NCBI GenBank assembly: GCA_965223775.1
Contig: OZ245021.1
Coordinates: 1,426,001-1,490,000 of the forward strand
From: JAJDXW01 sp965223775
GTDB lineage: Bacteria; Pseudomonadota; Gammaproteobacteria; HK1
Direction of reading: 5' to 3'
DNA length: 64,000 nt
Each line of letters starts with the position of its first letter. The stretch's first letter is position 1. Positions 39,569 to 49,555 of this stretch are shown here, piece by piece. Position numbers and translations under genes: made by a program. The notes under the pieces were generated by a model. It saw nothing but the letters and a program-made list of their open reading frames with translations. It was not told where the DNA came from and ran no database searches.

Positions 39569-40915
39569 ATGAACAAGAACCAGTTGTCAAGAATTGGGTT
39601 GACGCGCCGACAGCTGCTTGAGGCGAGCCTTGCAGCCGGCGTGGTCGCCGCCGTTCCTCCCGCGGTTCGGGCTGCCGGGTCGAGTGCGCTCGAAGGCGCG
39701 GAGGTCAAGGCGCTCTTTGTCGGCGATCCCTTTGCACAGGCGTCGCAGAGGGTAATCGGCGAGCTGAATCAAATGGCCGGCGGCACGATCTCGATGCAGG
39801 TCGTCGACTTCAACTCGATGCATCAGAGAATCCTCCTCGACGCGCCAAGCGCCTCGCCGGCGTTCGACGTTTATAGCTGGGAATTTTCCTGGCTGGGCGA
39901 GATGATTGGCGCAAACGCTCTGCGGCCTCTAGACGACTTCGTGGAGCGAGACGCGGAGCTGTTGAAGATCGACGACATTCCCAAGGCGAATTGGGAAGCC
40001 ACCGTGTGGGATGGGAAGCGGTACGGGATTCCGGTTCAGCCGCACGCCGAATTGCTTTGGTGGCGTACGGACCTCCTCGAAGCGGCCGGCTTGCAGCCGC
40101 CCAAGACTACCGAAGATGTCCTCGCCGCAGCCAAGGCGCTCCACGATCCGGACAACGGGGTCTACGGATTCATTTGGAAGGGTGGACGGGGCGCGCCGCT
40201 GGGCCAGACCATGGTCCACGCTCTCGCCGCCTTCGACCAACCGGCGTTTCCAAACTGGCGGAGCGGAGACTGGATGCCGGCGCTGAATACCGACAACGCG
40301 GTCCAGGCGGCCGAGTGGGTCAAGCAGATGGCGGAGTACGCCCCGCCCGACTACCTGAACATCGCTTGGGATGACGAGGCCCGGCGATTCGCGCAGGGCG
40401 AGGGGGCCATGTGCTTCACGTGGTTCGGGCGCGAGTCGTTCTTCGGCGATCCGACGAAGTCGAAGATCGTGGGCAGGTATGCGGCGGGCCCCTGGCCGTC
40501 GGCGCCGGGCTTGCCGCCCCGCAACTCCTTTGGCGGCTGGGTGCTCGGTCTGCCCGCCCAAATCTCACCGGAGCGTGCCGAAATCGCCTGGCGCTTTATT
40601 CTCTGGTATACGAGCGCGCCCGTGGAGCGGCTGCTGATGGAGAACGGGAACGTCGACTTCCCTCGAATTTCGCTCATCAGCGATCCGGCGATGCAGGAGG
40701 CACATCCGGTCTACAAGACCGTGCTCGAGCTGGTCGAGCAGGATGCCTTCAAGGCTTGGATCCGGGCTCCAGTGCCCGAATTCGTGGCCTTGGCCGATGC
40801 GCTCGGTACCACCATGCAAGAGATGCTGATCGGTGCCCTGACGCCCAAGGAAGCCTGCGACAAGGTCCAGGACGATATGGTCGCCTCGCTGAAGATGAGC
40901 GGGAAGCTGACCTAG
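39569..40915 (+). CDS. ABC transporter substrate-binding protein (family 1, Tat-type signal)
   Basis: 448 residues. The N-terminus has LTRRQLLEASLAAGVVAA, a twin-arginine signal with cleavage near AVRAAG. The mature part follows cluster-D carbohydrate-type binding proteins (FDVYSWEFSWLGEMIGANALRPLDD, YGIPVQPHAELLWWRTDLLEAAGLQPPKTTEDVLAAAKAL, FAQGEGAMCFTWFG). This fits import of a sugar, polyol or other small polar solute. AGGAGG lies 7-8 bases before the ATG at 39569. Two permease and two ATPase genes follow directly, in the same order as the glycerol GlpVPQST importer, but the catabolic neighbours suggest a nitrogen-containing ligand. Confidence 0.88.
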   Translation: MNKNQLSRIGLTRRQLLEASLAAGVVAAVPPAVRAAGSSALEGAEVKALFVGDPFAQASQRVIGELNQMAGGTISMQVVDFNSMHQRILLDAPSASPAFDVYSWEFSWLGEMIGANALRPLDDFVERDAELLKIDDIPKANWEATVWDGKRYGIPVQPHAELLWWRTDLLEAAGLQPPKTTEDVLAAAKALHDPDNGVYGFIWKGGRGAPLGQTMVHALAAFDQPAFPNWRSGDWMPALNTDNAVQAAEWVKQMAEYAPPDYLNIAWDDEARRFAQGEGAMCFTWFGRESFFGDPTKSKIVGRYAAGPWPSAPGLPPRNSFGGWVLGLPAQISPERAEIAWRFILWYTSAPVERLLMENGNVDFPRISLISDPAMQEAHPVYKTVLELVEQDAFKAWIRAPVPEFVALADALGTTMQEMLIGALTPKEACDKVQDDMVASLKMSGKLT

Positions 40916-40993
40916 CCGCACGCGTACGGGGCGGATAGGGGCCTCCCTTTCCGCCCCGTGAGCGGGCTCCGCCTGCAGGAGGCGCGAGGGAGA

Positions 40994-41917
40994 ATGGCCA
41001 GGACGGGGGCGGTACCACACCCACCGAGCGGCGTTGTGCGAAGCCGCCGCCGTGTGGCCGTGGTGCTCATCGCCCCGGCGACGCTCGTTCTACTGGGCGT
41101 CTTTGTCTACCCGTTCGGATATGCGCTCTACATCAGCTTCACGGAGTGGACTATCGGCCAGCAGTTGACTCCCACCTGGGCGGGACTCGCCAACTACTCC
41201 AGCCTCGTCGGAGACGGCCGGTTCCTGAATGCCATCTTCCGCAGCACGGTCTTCGTCTCCCTCGCCGTCACGATCGAATTCATCCTCGGTTTCCTACTCG
41301 CCCTTGTCTTCAACAAGCGCCTTCCAGCGTTCGGAATTTTCCGGACCGTGGCCGTGCTTCCCGTCATGGTGATGCCGATTGCGACGGGCCTTGTGTGGTT
41401 CTATGTCCTGAACTACAGGTACGGACCGCTGAACGTCCTGCTCGGCGTGCTGGATTTGCCGACCCAGAACTGGCTGCCGCATCCCACCGGGGCCATGGGC
41501 GCGCTGATCCTCGCGGACGTGTGGCAGTGGACCCCATTCGTCATGATCGTGATCGTCGCTGGCCTGCGAAGCCTTCCCGAGTATGTCTACGAGGCGGCTG
41601 CGCTCGACGGTCTGAGGCCGGTCGAGACCTTCTTCAAGATCACGGTTCCGCTGCTGCGTCCGGTCATTTTCATAATCCTTCTCTTGCGATTCATGGACGC
41701 GTTCAAACTGATGGACCTCGTCTTCATACTGACCCAGGGCGGCCCAGCGGGACGAACCGAAACGCTCTCGTACTACATCTACGTGATGGGACTGCAGCTC
41801 TTCCGCGTCGGTCTGGCGGCAGCGGTGTCCATCCTTTTCCTGATCTTCATCAGCATCGCGGCGCAGGTCTTCGTGCGCTACATGTACCGTGAGCAGGCAC
41901 TCGACGAATTCGCGTAG
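40994..41917 (+). CDS. ABC transporter permease, MalF-like
   Basis: 307 residues with about six membrane helices, first VAVVLIAPATLVLLGVFVYPFGYAL, and the permease EAA loop EYVYEAAALDGLRPVETFFKITVPLLRP in the second half, which contacts the ATPases. It opens with a short basic cytoplasmic tail, as in MalF/UgpA-type subunits. The ATG at 40994 has GAGGGA just before it. It lies 78 bp after the binding-protein gene and 23 bp before its partner permease, with which it would form the translocation pore. Confidence 0.9.
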   Translation: MARTGAVPHPPSGVVRSRRRVAVVLIAPATLVLLGVFVYPFGYALYISFTEWTIGQQLTPTWAGLANYSSLVGDGRFLNAIFRSTVFVSLAVTIEFILGFLLALVFNKRLPAFGIFRTVAVLPVMVMPIATGLVWFYVLNYRYGPLNVLLGVLDLPTQNWLPHPTGAMGALILADVWQWTPFVMIVIVAGLRSLPEYVYEAAALDGLRPVETFFKITVPLLRPVIFIILLLRFMDAFKLMDLVFILTQGGPAGRTETLSYYIYVMGLQLFRVGLAAAVSILFLIFISIAAQVFVRYMYREQALDEFA

Positions 41918-41940
41918 AAGTGCGGGAAAGAGGGCGGATC

Positions 41941-42873
<933 letters not shown>

Positions 42874-42881
42874 GCTGCGCG

Positions 42882-43997
42882 ATGGCAACTGTCGAGCTGC
42901 GCAATGTCTGGAAGAAGTACGGCGATGTAGAGGCCGTACGCGACTTGTCGCTCACCTGTCGCGACGGCGAGTTCCTCTGCCTTCTGGGTCCATCAGGCTG
43001 CGGCAAGTCATCGACCATGCGGATGGTGGCCGGGCTCGAGGTCATCACCTCTGGCGATCTCCTGATGGACAAGCGCAGCGTGAAAGGTGTTCCGGCGCGC
43101 GACCGCGACATCGCGATGGTGTTCGAAAACTATGCGCTCTATCCCCACATGAACGTCTACGACAACATCGCGACGCCCCTGCGGACGCGGGGTCTCGCGA
43201 GGGGCGAGGTCGACCGCCGCATCCGGGAAGTCGCGGAGATCCTTTCGATAATCCCATTGCTACCGCGCCGAATCCAGAACCTCAGTGGCGGACAGAAGCA
43301 GCGCGTCGGGATCGGCCGGGCGATCGTCCGCGAGCCTCGCCTGTTCATCATGGACGAGCCAATATCACATCTTGAAGCGCGCCTTCGCGCCGACATGCGG
43401 ACCGAGCTGAAACGCCTGCACCGCCGCCTGGGAGTAACCACGCTCTACGTCACGCACGATCAGCAGGAGGCGGTGGCGCTGGCCGATCGCATCGCGGTGA
43501 TGCATCTGGGCGAGCTGCAGCAGGTGGGCGCGCCGGCCGAGCTGTTTGACCAGCCGGCGAACGAGTTCGTGGCGTCCTTCATCGGATCACCGCCGATGAA
43601 CATGCTGGAGTTCCGTAGCGCATCCCAGGAGGAGGATGACTTGGTGCTCGAGGGCACCGGACCCCCAGTCCGAATCCCCGCCCTCGGAGTGCGGCTGCAG
43701 GCGATGCCCGCCCTCGGTCCCTGCAAGCTGGGCGTACGGCCCATCGATATCGAGCTGCGCCCGCCGGACGGCGAAATCACAATTCGGGGCGAGGTGCTCA
43801 TGCGCGAGCGGCTGGGCGACCACGACCGCTTCGTGGTCGACTGTGCTGGTGAGCGTCTGGTCGTGGAGGCCCCGACGGATGCTATCGGAGAGGCTGGCGA
43901 CGCCATCGGCCTGTTCTTCTCCCCATCGCGTGTCCACCTGTTCGAGGGCTCCAGTGGACGCACCCTGTTGGCGCTCGACTCGACGCGCGCAACCTAG
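42882..43997 (+). CDS. ABC transporter ATP-binding protein 1 (UgpC/MalK type)
   Basis: 371 residues with a full nucleotide-binding domain and the C-terminal OB-like (TOBE) domain of MalK/UgpC proteins. Walker A is GPSGCGKS near 36, signature LSGGQ near 134, Walker B FIMDEP near 155, and H-loop THDQ (His 192). The Q-loop residue is Glu 82 (VFENYALYPH), where most have Gln, and the D-loop reads SHLEA instead of S-x-LDA. A second, different ATPase gene follows, so the transporter likely uses a heterodimer. The ATG at 42882 stands 8 bases after the permease stop. Confidence 0.9.
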   Translation: MATVELRNVWKKYGDVEAVRDLSLTCRDGEFLCLLGPSGCGKSSTMRMVAGLEVITSGDLLMDKRSVKGVPARDRDIAMVFENYALYPHMNVYDNIATPLRTRGLARGEVDRRIREVAEILSIIPLLPRRIQNLSGGQKQRVGIGRAIVREPRLFIMDEPISHLEARLRADMRTELKRLHRRLGVTTLYVTHDQQEAVALADRIAVMHLGELQQVGAPAELFDQPANEFVASFIGSPPMNMLEFRSASQEEDDLVLEGTGPPVRIPALGVRLQAMPALGPCKLGVRPIDIELRPPDGEITIRGEVLMRERLGDHDRFVVDCAGERLVVEAPTDAIGEAGDAIGLFFSPSRVHLFEGSSGRTLLALDSTRAT

Positions 43998-44024
43998 CGC
44001 GGTACTGGCGAAAGGACCTGTCCG

Positions 44025-45182
44025 GTGGCCGATGTCGTAACCCAATCACTGACCAAGCGATTCGGCAAGACGGTGGCCGTGGATCAACTGAGCATCGCCT
44101 GTGAGGATGGCGAATTCTTCTTCCTGCTTGGCCCGTCCGGAGCCGGGAAGACGACCACGTTGAATCTCATTGCCGGCCTGATTGAGCCGACGAGCGGAAG
44201 AATTTTCATCGGCGGCCGCGACGCCGCCACGCTCGAGCCTGGCGACCGCGATGTGGCAATGGCCTTCGAGTCCTACGCGCTCTACCCTCACTTCTCCGTA
44301 TACGACAATCTCGCCTTCCCGCTCCGCTCCCCGCGAACGGCCGCGCGCTATACGCAAGATGCCCTCGACGAGCGGGTGCGCACGATCGCCGGGATGCTCG
44401 AGATTGACCAGCTCCTGAACCGCATGCCGACTCAGCTGAGCGGCGGACAGAAGCAGCGCGTAGCGCTCGGCCGCGCCCTCGTCCGAGAGCCGGCCGTCTT
44501 CCTCCTGGACGAGCCGATCGCGCATCTGGACGCCAAGTTGCGCAATCGCATGCACACGGAGCTGCGGCGCATCCAGAAGCAGCTCGGAACGACCACAATC
44601 TATGCGACCCCGGATTATGCCGAAGCGATGGCGATGGCCGACCGCCTTGCGGTCGTCCACGAAGGAGCAGTGGTCCAGGTGGGTCCGCCACTGGAGGTCT
44701 ATTTCAATCCAGCGAATGAGTTCGTGGCGAGCTTCATGGGCGATCCACCCATGAATTTCTTCGACTGCAAGATTGTTTCCCAGATAGACCGGCCGGCGAT
44801 TGAGCTCGCCGGACAAGTGTTGACGTTGAGCGGGCCCATGGCGCAGGCGCTGGACCGCCTGCCAAGCGGCCGCGTGCGCTTGGGAGTGCGTCCCGCCGAC
44901 ATCGCGATTGTCCGCTCGGACGAACCCCTCGGTGCCCCTGTACTTTCCTCAGAGGTGCTGGTGGTCGAGCCCTCCGAGCGCACGCTGGTGGTCACCCTGA
45001 GTGCCGACGGTATCGAATTCAGGCTCAAGACATCCGTGGGCGACGGCACCCGTCCCGGAGACCGGATGCGGGTGCGATTCGACTCGACCAAGCTTTACGT
45101 CTTCGATCCGGAGACGGGACTGGCCCTCGGGGAGATCGCGCCGGAGGCCGTGGAGGTTGATGATGGCATCGGAACTCGGTAA
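44025..45182 (+). CDS. ABC transporter ATP-binding protein 2 with degenerate H-loop
   Basis: 385 residues, again NBD plus TOBE domain: GPSGAGKT (36-43), LSGGQ (138-142), LLDEP (160-164), SPRTAARYT insertion near 101. The Q-loop site is Glu 82 (AFESYALYPH), and the switch His of the H-loop is Pro 196 (YATPDYAEA). Paired with the other ATPase, which keeps the His, this gives one normal and one altered ATP site. I recall similar substitutions in one ATPase of the GlpS/GlpT pair. The GTG at 44025 follows GAAAGGA at a distance of about 9 bases. It overlaps the next gene by 20 bases. Confidence 0.9.
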   Translation: MADVVTQSLTKRFGKTVAVDQLSIACEDGEFFFLLGPSGAGKTTTLNLIAGLIEPTSGRIFIGGRDAATLEPGDRDVAMAFESYALYPHFSVYDNLAFPLRSPRTAARYTQDALDERVRTIAGMLEIDQLLNRMPTQLSGGQKQRVALGRALVREPAVFLLDEPIAHLDAKLRNRMHTELRRIQKQLGTTTIYATPDYAEAMAMADRLAVVHEGAVVQVGPPLEVYFNPANEFVASFMGDPPMNFFDCKIVSQIDRPAIELAGQVLTLSGPMAQALDRLPSGRVRLGVRPADIAIVRSDEPLGAPVLSSEVLVVEPSERTLVVTLSADGIEFRLKTSVGDGTRPGDRMRVRFDSTKLYVFDPETGLALGEIAPEAVEVDDGIGTR

Positions 45183-46086
45183 GGACGGACCGACCACGAC
45201 GGTGCGGGTGGCGGTTGCCCAGACCGCCCCCGAGCTCGGCGCGAACGAGAGGAATCTCGACCAGGCCGTCGCGCGGCTCGGGGAAGCGGGCGCTCAAGGC
45301 GCGCGCCTGGTGGTCTTTCCCGAGTGCGCGCTCTCCGGCTACCTGCTGAACAGCCTCGACGAGCTCGAGCGCTTGGCGGAACCCGTGCCCGGCCCGGTGA
45401 TTGATCGTCTCGCCGAGGTGTGCGCCGGTCGGAACCTCTACACCGTCGTCGGGCTGCTCGAAAAGGGTGCGGACGCAATCTACAATTCTGCGGTGCTGGT
45501 GGGTCCGGAGGGGCTCATCGCTCTTTATCGGAAGACTCACCTTCCGGGACTCGGGCTCGATCGCTTCGCCGCGCACGGGAATATCCCGTTTGCCGTTCAC
45601 GAGACACGCATCGGGCGCATCGGGATGGCCATCTGCTACGACATCCGCTTTCCCGAGCCGACGCGACTGCTCGCCTTGCAGGGCGCCGACATTGTCGCCG
45701 TCCCCTGCAATTGGCCCTCCTTGGAGCGGCTGGCACCCCCCTCCGCGATCCCGGACATCCTGACGCGTGCTCGCGCAATCGAGAACCGGGTTTTCCTGGC
45801 GGTGGCCGATCGGGCGGGCGAGGAGCGCGGCGGCAGATTCCTCGGGCGCTCCCAACTGGTCGACGTATCTGGAACCGTTGTCGCCGAGGCCGGCAGCGAG
45901 GAAGCGCTGATCTTCGCCGACTTCGACCTGGCGTTGGCCCGGCAGAAGGAATTCGTCTACACCCCTGGCAGCTTCGAGACGCATTGGTTCGCCGACCGGC
46001 GCCCCGACCTTTACGGGCCGCTCGTGGAGCCCGAACTCTGGCCCCAAACGCCTCGTCGCGCTCGCGAAGCGGCCTTGACAGTCTAG
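45163..46086 (+). CDS. carbon-nitrogen hydrolase (nitrilase/amidase superfamily)
   Basis: 307 residues with the full triad: Glu 54 in FPECALSGY, Lys 124 in YRKTHLPG and Cys 158 in ICYDIRFPE. The enzyme cleaves a non-peptide C-N bond (amide, carbamoyl or nitrile) in the cytoplasm. It is closest in look to omega-amidases or N-carbamoyl hydrolases (DIRFPEPTRLLALQGADIVAVPCNW). Its start lies inside the preceding ATPase gene (20-base overlap) with a GGAGG ribosome site, showing tight coupling to uptake. The product of hydrolysis may be the substrate for the following cyclase-fold enzyme. Confidence 0.92.
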   Translation: MASELGKDGPTTTVRVAVAQTAPELGANERNLDQAVARLGEAGAQGARLVVFPECALSGYLLNSLDELERLAEPVPGPVIDRLAEVCAGRNLYTVVGLLEKGADAIYNSAVLVGPEGLIALYRKTHLPGLGLDRFAAHGNIPFAVHETRIGRIGMAICYDIRFPEPTRLLALQGADIVAVPCNWPSLERLAPPSAIPDILTRARAIENRVFLAVADRAGEERGGRFLGRSQLVDVSGTVVAEAGSEEALIFADFDLALARQKEFVYTPGSFETHWFADRRPDLYGPLVEPELWPQTPRRAREAALTV

Positions 46087-46121
46087 CGACAGCTCACACG
46101 TCAGCAGGAGAGGAGAGAACG

Positions 46122-47060
46122 ATGGATTTCGAAGCCGTGCCCCGAAACGTCATCGGCACCAGCCCGTACGGCCCCGACGACCAAATCGGGCGATTGAACC
46201 TGATCACCGCGGAGTCACGCCAACGCATCTTCGCCCGAGTGGACGCGTCGCGTTACTACGACCTCTCCGTCGAGTATTTCGTGGGGATGCCGACATGGAT
46301 CGCGGCCGAGGATCCCTCCTATCAGATCTGGATGACGCACACCCCCTCGGGAACGATCATCGACGACCTGCCGAAGCAGTCACGCGAGGTGAACCAGCAA
46401 ATCTCCTACTCGGGTGATGCATTCTCCATGTATACGCACTGCGGCACGCACATCGACACGCTGAATCACTGGGGTTACGCGGGCGAGATCTGGAACCACT
46501 ATACCGCCGAGGAGCATCTTGGCAGCCGGCACTGGACGAAATGCGGCGCCGAGAAAATGCCGCCGATCATCGCTCGCGGCGTGTTGCTCGACGTGGCCAC
46601 GACCAAGGGCGTCGCCATGCTGCCCGACAGCTATCCCATCACTCCGGAGGATCTGGAGGCTACGGTCGCCCGGCAACGCATTCGCCTGGAGGAAGGCGAC
46701 TTGGTGGCAATCCGCACCGGGCGGATGACCGTCTGGAACGACCCGCAAAAATACCTCCAGAACGGGCCAGGCATCAACGTCCGAGCTGCACAGTGGCTCG
46801 TCGAGGGACACGGCGCCATGGTCGTCGGCGCCGACCAGTGTACCGTCGAGTACATGCCGTCGACCGACGTTCCCGGGAACTATCTTCCGGTGCACACCTA
46901 TCTCCTCGCGGAGATGGGGGCTCCGATGATGGAAATCATGTGGCTCGAGGATCTGGCTCGCGACCGGGTCTACGAGTTTGCCTTTTTCGGGGCGCCGTTA
47001 CGCCTGCGCGGAGCGACCGGGTCGCCACTCCACCCTTGGGCGATGCCGCTGCGTTCATAG
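46122..47060 (+). CDS. cyclase family metal-dependent hydrolase (kynurenine formamidase-like)
   Basis: 312 residues of the cyclase/arylformamidase fold. The metal motif is HCGTHIDTLNH (H106, H110, D112, H116), which has Leu where many have Pro. YYDLSVEYFVGMPTW resembles the family start (D-L-S-x-x-x-x-x-G-M-P). GDLVAIRTG and NVRAAQWLVEGHGAMVVGADQ are further family blocks. Members hydrolyse formyl or cyclic amides (N-formylkynurenine, isatin) or lactones. AGGAGAGGAG lies just before the ATG at 46122. It is the last gene of the operon, 35 bp after the nitrilase-like gene. Confidence 0.9.
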   Translation: MDFEAVPRNVIGTSPYGPDDQIGRLNLITAESRQRIFARVDASRYYDLSVEYFVGMPTWIAAEDPSYQIWMTHTPSGTIIDDLPKQSREVNQQISYSGDAFSMYTHCGTHIDTLNHWGYAGEIWNHYTAEEHLGSRHWTKCGAEKMPPIIARGVLLDVATTKGVAMLPDSYPITPEDLEATVARQRIRLEEGDLVAIRTGRMTVWNDPQKYLQNGPGINVRAAQWLVEGHGAMVVGADQCTVEYMPSTDVPGNYLPVHTYLLAEMGAPMMEIMWLEDLARDRVYEFAFFGAPLRLRGATGSPLHPWAMPLRS

Positions 47061-47099
47061 GCCGTTCGAGGACTCTCGTGCGCGGAGGTGAAAAGGTTT

Positions 47100-47301
47100 C
47101 GTAAACGTTAGATCGCTTCGGCGACGGCTGCTCGACCAGGCGGCGATTCCGGCCGGCTGGGGGATACCTGCGTACTGGGTCGTAGACGAGACCTCAACGA
47201 TGCCCCGGGTCCACCTGCCACCGGGCGGCTCGCATTTTCGCGCAGATGTATCCGCCGTACGCGCCGGAGTATCGGCTCGCGATGGTCGATCTGGTCTGGT
47301 C
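47100..47301. other. intergenic; short stretch resembling a Uma2 C-terminal fragment
   Basis: One plus frame reads LLDQAAIPAGWGIPAYWVVDETSTM followed by PRVHLPPGG, which recalls the AGIPEYWIVD-type strand in Uma2 family nucleases, but there is no start and no continuation. It may be a relic. No other feature is visible between the operon end and the hairpin element. Confidence 0.3.
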
Positions 47302-47522
47302 GTTTCGCCGATTTTCGTCGCGAGGGCGCCGCGAAGCTGCGGAGCAGAATGCCGTGGTAGCGGGCCGCACGGACTGAAAGAGCGCTTACGCGCTGGCGAA
47401 GGCGTAGTCGACACTAGCGCGTTCGCGCTGTCGAAGCGGCTTGAGGGAGTACGGCCCGCTACCACGGCGACCTTGGGAGCGCGAAGCGACAGATTGGCGT
47501 CCGCAGCAGGAAATTGGTAGAT
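47302..47522. repeat. hairpin-forming inverted-repeat element, copy B
   Basis: This is a second copy of the element at 8354-8571: CGCCGATTTTCGTCGCGAGG at the left, the inner arms GCCGTGGTAGCGGGCCGCAC and GTACGGCCCGCTACCACGGC (19 of 20 complementary), and GCGAAGCGACAGATTGGCGT at the right. The middle differs by two inserted small hairpins (GAGCGCTTACGCGCTGG and AGCGCGTTCGCGCT), and the outer ends are eroded. Arm pairing is better kept than single-strand parts. The bases 47523-47729 after it show no gene. Confidence 0.72.
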
Positions 47523-47729
47523 ATTGCGGCTCGGTCCGGCGGCGCTCGGCCGGGGCCGTCGGAGCGGATGGAGCCGCGGTTTCAGGTCTGGTATAGACTC
47601 GTGGCGGTTCCGATCGGGGCGCTTGGCAGGGAAGAGTGCCATGCGATCGGGCACGGCCGGGCTTCGGCCGGGGGTGGCACCACGGCGCCGCCCCGAGCGT
47701 AGCTCACCACCAACTCTGGGAGACGTTTC

Positions 47730-48734
47730 ATGAGAACTCAGCGTTCAACGCATCGCCGCTCGCTTGCCCTCGGTGCTCTGGGGGCCGCCTTGCTGCTGGC
47801 GGCGGCGCCGGCGATTGCCGCCGACAAGGTCCATCTCCAGACCGACTGGATCCCCTCCGGCGAGCACGCCATGTATTTCGGAGGCTGGACCAAGGGATTC
47901 TGGGAAGAGCAAGGCATCGACATCACCATCACGCGCGGGTACGGCTCGGGCGATACCGTGATCAAGATCGCAGGCGGAGCGGCCGACTTCGGCATCGCCG
48001 ATATCGGCGCTCTCATCACCGCCCGGGCGCGCACCGCAGTGCCGGTCAAGCAGATCATGCAGACCTACACGCACTCCCCTCACTCGCTCTTCGTGCTCAA
48101 GAGCTCCGGAATCACGACCTTCCAGGGCCTCGAAGGCAAGAAGATCGGCATTACGCCCGGGAACAGCCACCGCGTCTACTTTCCCAAGGTCGCGGAGCGG
48201 GCCGGCACCGACCCGTCCAAGATCGTCTGGTCGAACTCGGACGCATCGGCCATGGCCGCGCTGCTCATCTCGAACAAGATCGACGCCGCGCCGTTCTTCG
48301 CCATGCATCACTACTATCAGAACAAGGCGGCGATGCGCGCCGGAGAAGAGATCGTGGTGCTGCCGTTCGTCGAGACCGGGTTCGCGATCTACGCGACCGG
48401 CCTCATTGCTCGCGACGACATGATCGAAGAGAACCCCGATCTCGTGCGCCGTTTCCTCCTCGCCAACCGCAATGCGATGGTGTGGGCCCGCGACAACCGT
48501 GACGAAGCGTGCCGGCTGCACGTCGAGCGGGTGCCGGAGGTTGCGCACGACGATTGCATGGGAAGCCTCGACGCGACCATGACCTTCGTGTTCAACGACC
48601 ACTCGGACGCAACCGGACTTGGCCGGCACGACCCGGACCGGCTGGCGTTCACCTACGAAATCGTCGCGGACGCGCAGGAACTCGCCGGCGACTGGGACTA
48701 CAGCCAGGTCGTGGATCATCGGTTCGTACCGTAG
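47730..48734 (+). CDS. ABC transporter substrate-binding protein (SsuA/NMT1-THI5 type)
   Basis: 334 residues with a Sec signal (SLALGALGAALLLAAAPAIAA, cleavage near residue 31), then VHLQTDWIPSGEHAMYFGGWTKGFWEEQGIDITITRGYGSGDTVIKIAGGAADFGIADIGALI. This is the pattern of binding proteins for formylaminopyrimidine, riboflavin precursors, alkanesulfonates or nitrate. The motif GKKIGITPGNSHR in the second lobe is also typical. It is the first gene of an operon with an ATPase and a permease of the SsuBC type. Downstream aminohydrolase and DHDPS-family genes suggest a heterocyclic or amino-containing ligand. Confidence 0.88.
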   Translation: MRTQRSTHRRSLALGALGAALLLAAAPAIAADKVHLQTDWIPSGEHAMYFGGWTKGFWEEQGIDITITRGYGSGDTVIKIAGGAADFGIADIGALITARARTAVPVKQIMQTYTHSPHSLFVLKSSGITTFQGLEGKKIGITPGNSHRVYFPKVAERAGTDPSKIVWSNSDASAMAALLISNKIDAAPFFAMHHYYQNKAAMRAGEEIVVLPFVETGFAIYATGLIARDDMIEENPDLVRRFLLANRNAMVWARDNRDEACRLHVERVPEVAHDDCMGSLDATMTFVFNDHSDATGLGRHDPDRLAFTYEIVADAQELAGDWDYSQVVDHRFVP

Positions 48735-48769
48735 GCAAGGCAGTTGTCCGCACCGGGCGGCCTCGCGCC

Positions 48770-49555
48770 GTGATTCGCGTCGAACGCCTGTCTCAGGTGT
48801 TTCACTCGCGCGACGGCGGGAGCGTCGTCGCGCTGTACGACGTATCGCTCGCGGTCGAGCGAAACGAGTTCGTATCGCTGGTCGGTCCGTCCGGATGCGG
48901 CAAGTCGACGATGCTGCGTCTCGTGGCGGGGCTCATCGCCCCGACTCGAGGGGAGCTCGAGATCGATGGCGCGCGGGTCACCGAGCCGCGCCGGGACATC
49001 GGGATCGTGTTCCAGAGCCCGACGCTGCTCCCGTGGGCGAACGTAACGGAGAACGTGCTCTTCCCGCTTCAGTTGATGCGGGAGATCGGACGGGGCAGCC
49101 GCGCTCGAGCCCAGTCGCTTCTCGATCTGGTGGGACTCAAGGGGTTCGAGAGCCGCTATCCCCGCGAGCTGTCGGGCGGCATGCAGCAGCGCGCCGCGAT
49201 TTGCCGCGCCCTCATCCACGATCCCGCCATCCTGCTCATGGACGAGCCGTTCGGGGCCCTCGACGCCCTCACGCGCGAGGTGATGAGCCTGGAGCTGCTC
49301 CGGATCTGGACCGAGAATCCGAAGACCATCGTGTTCGTGACCCATTCGATCACGGAGGCGGTCTTTCTGTCCGACCGGGTGATCGTCATGTCGCCGCGAC
49401 CGGGGCGCATTGCGGAGGTCATCGACGTGCCTCTGGAACGGCCTCGCACCTTTGAAATGGAGGGCCGCAGTGAATTCCAAGACTGCACCCGACGAATTCG
49501 ACGCCTTATCTTTGGGGCTGACGGCTCCGCAATCCCCGGCTCGGCGGCGGCTTAG
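48770..49555 (+). CDS. ABC transporter ATP-binding protein (SsuB/TauB type)
   Basis: 261 residues: Walker A GPSGCGKS near 41, Q-loop VFQSPTLLPWANV (the LPW version typical of nitrate/sulfonate/pyrimidine importers), signature LSGGMQQR, Walker B LLMDEPFGALDALTRE, and H-loop THSITEAVFLSDR. All motifs are intact. GTG at 48770 is the most likely start (VIRVERLSQVF) as no ATG exists nearby; a more upstream GTG or TTG is possible. It overlaps the permease gene by 86 bases in another frame, so its last 28 residues (after about RTFEME) are unusual and may be an extension by loss of the original stop. Confidence 0.88.
   Translation: MIRVERLSQVFHSRDGGSVVALYDVSLAVERNEFVSLVGPSGCGKSTMLRLVAGLIAPTRGELEIDGARVTEPRRDIGIVFQSPTLLPWANVTENVLFPLQLMREIGRGSRARAQSLLDLVGLKGFESRYPRELSGGMQQRAAICRALIHDPAILLMDEPFGALDALTREVMSLELLRIWTENPKTIVFVTHSITEAVFLSDRVIVMSPRPGRIAEVIDVPLERPRTFEMEGRSEFQDCTRRIRRLIFGADGSAIPGSAAA

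Noticed and set aside
47200..47520. A 106-codon plus-strand gene
   Set aside because: Most of it lies in copy B of the hairpin element and is not preserved in copy A.
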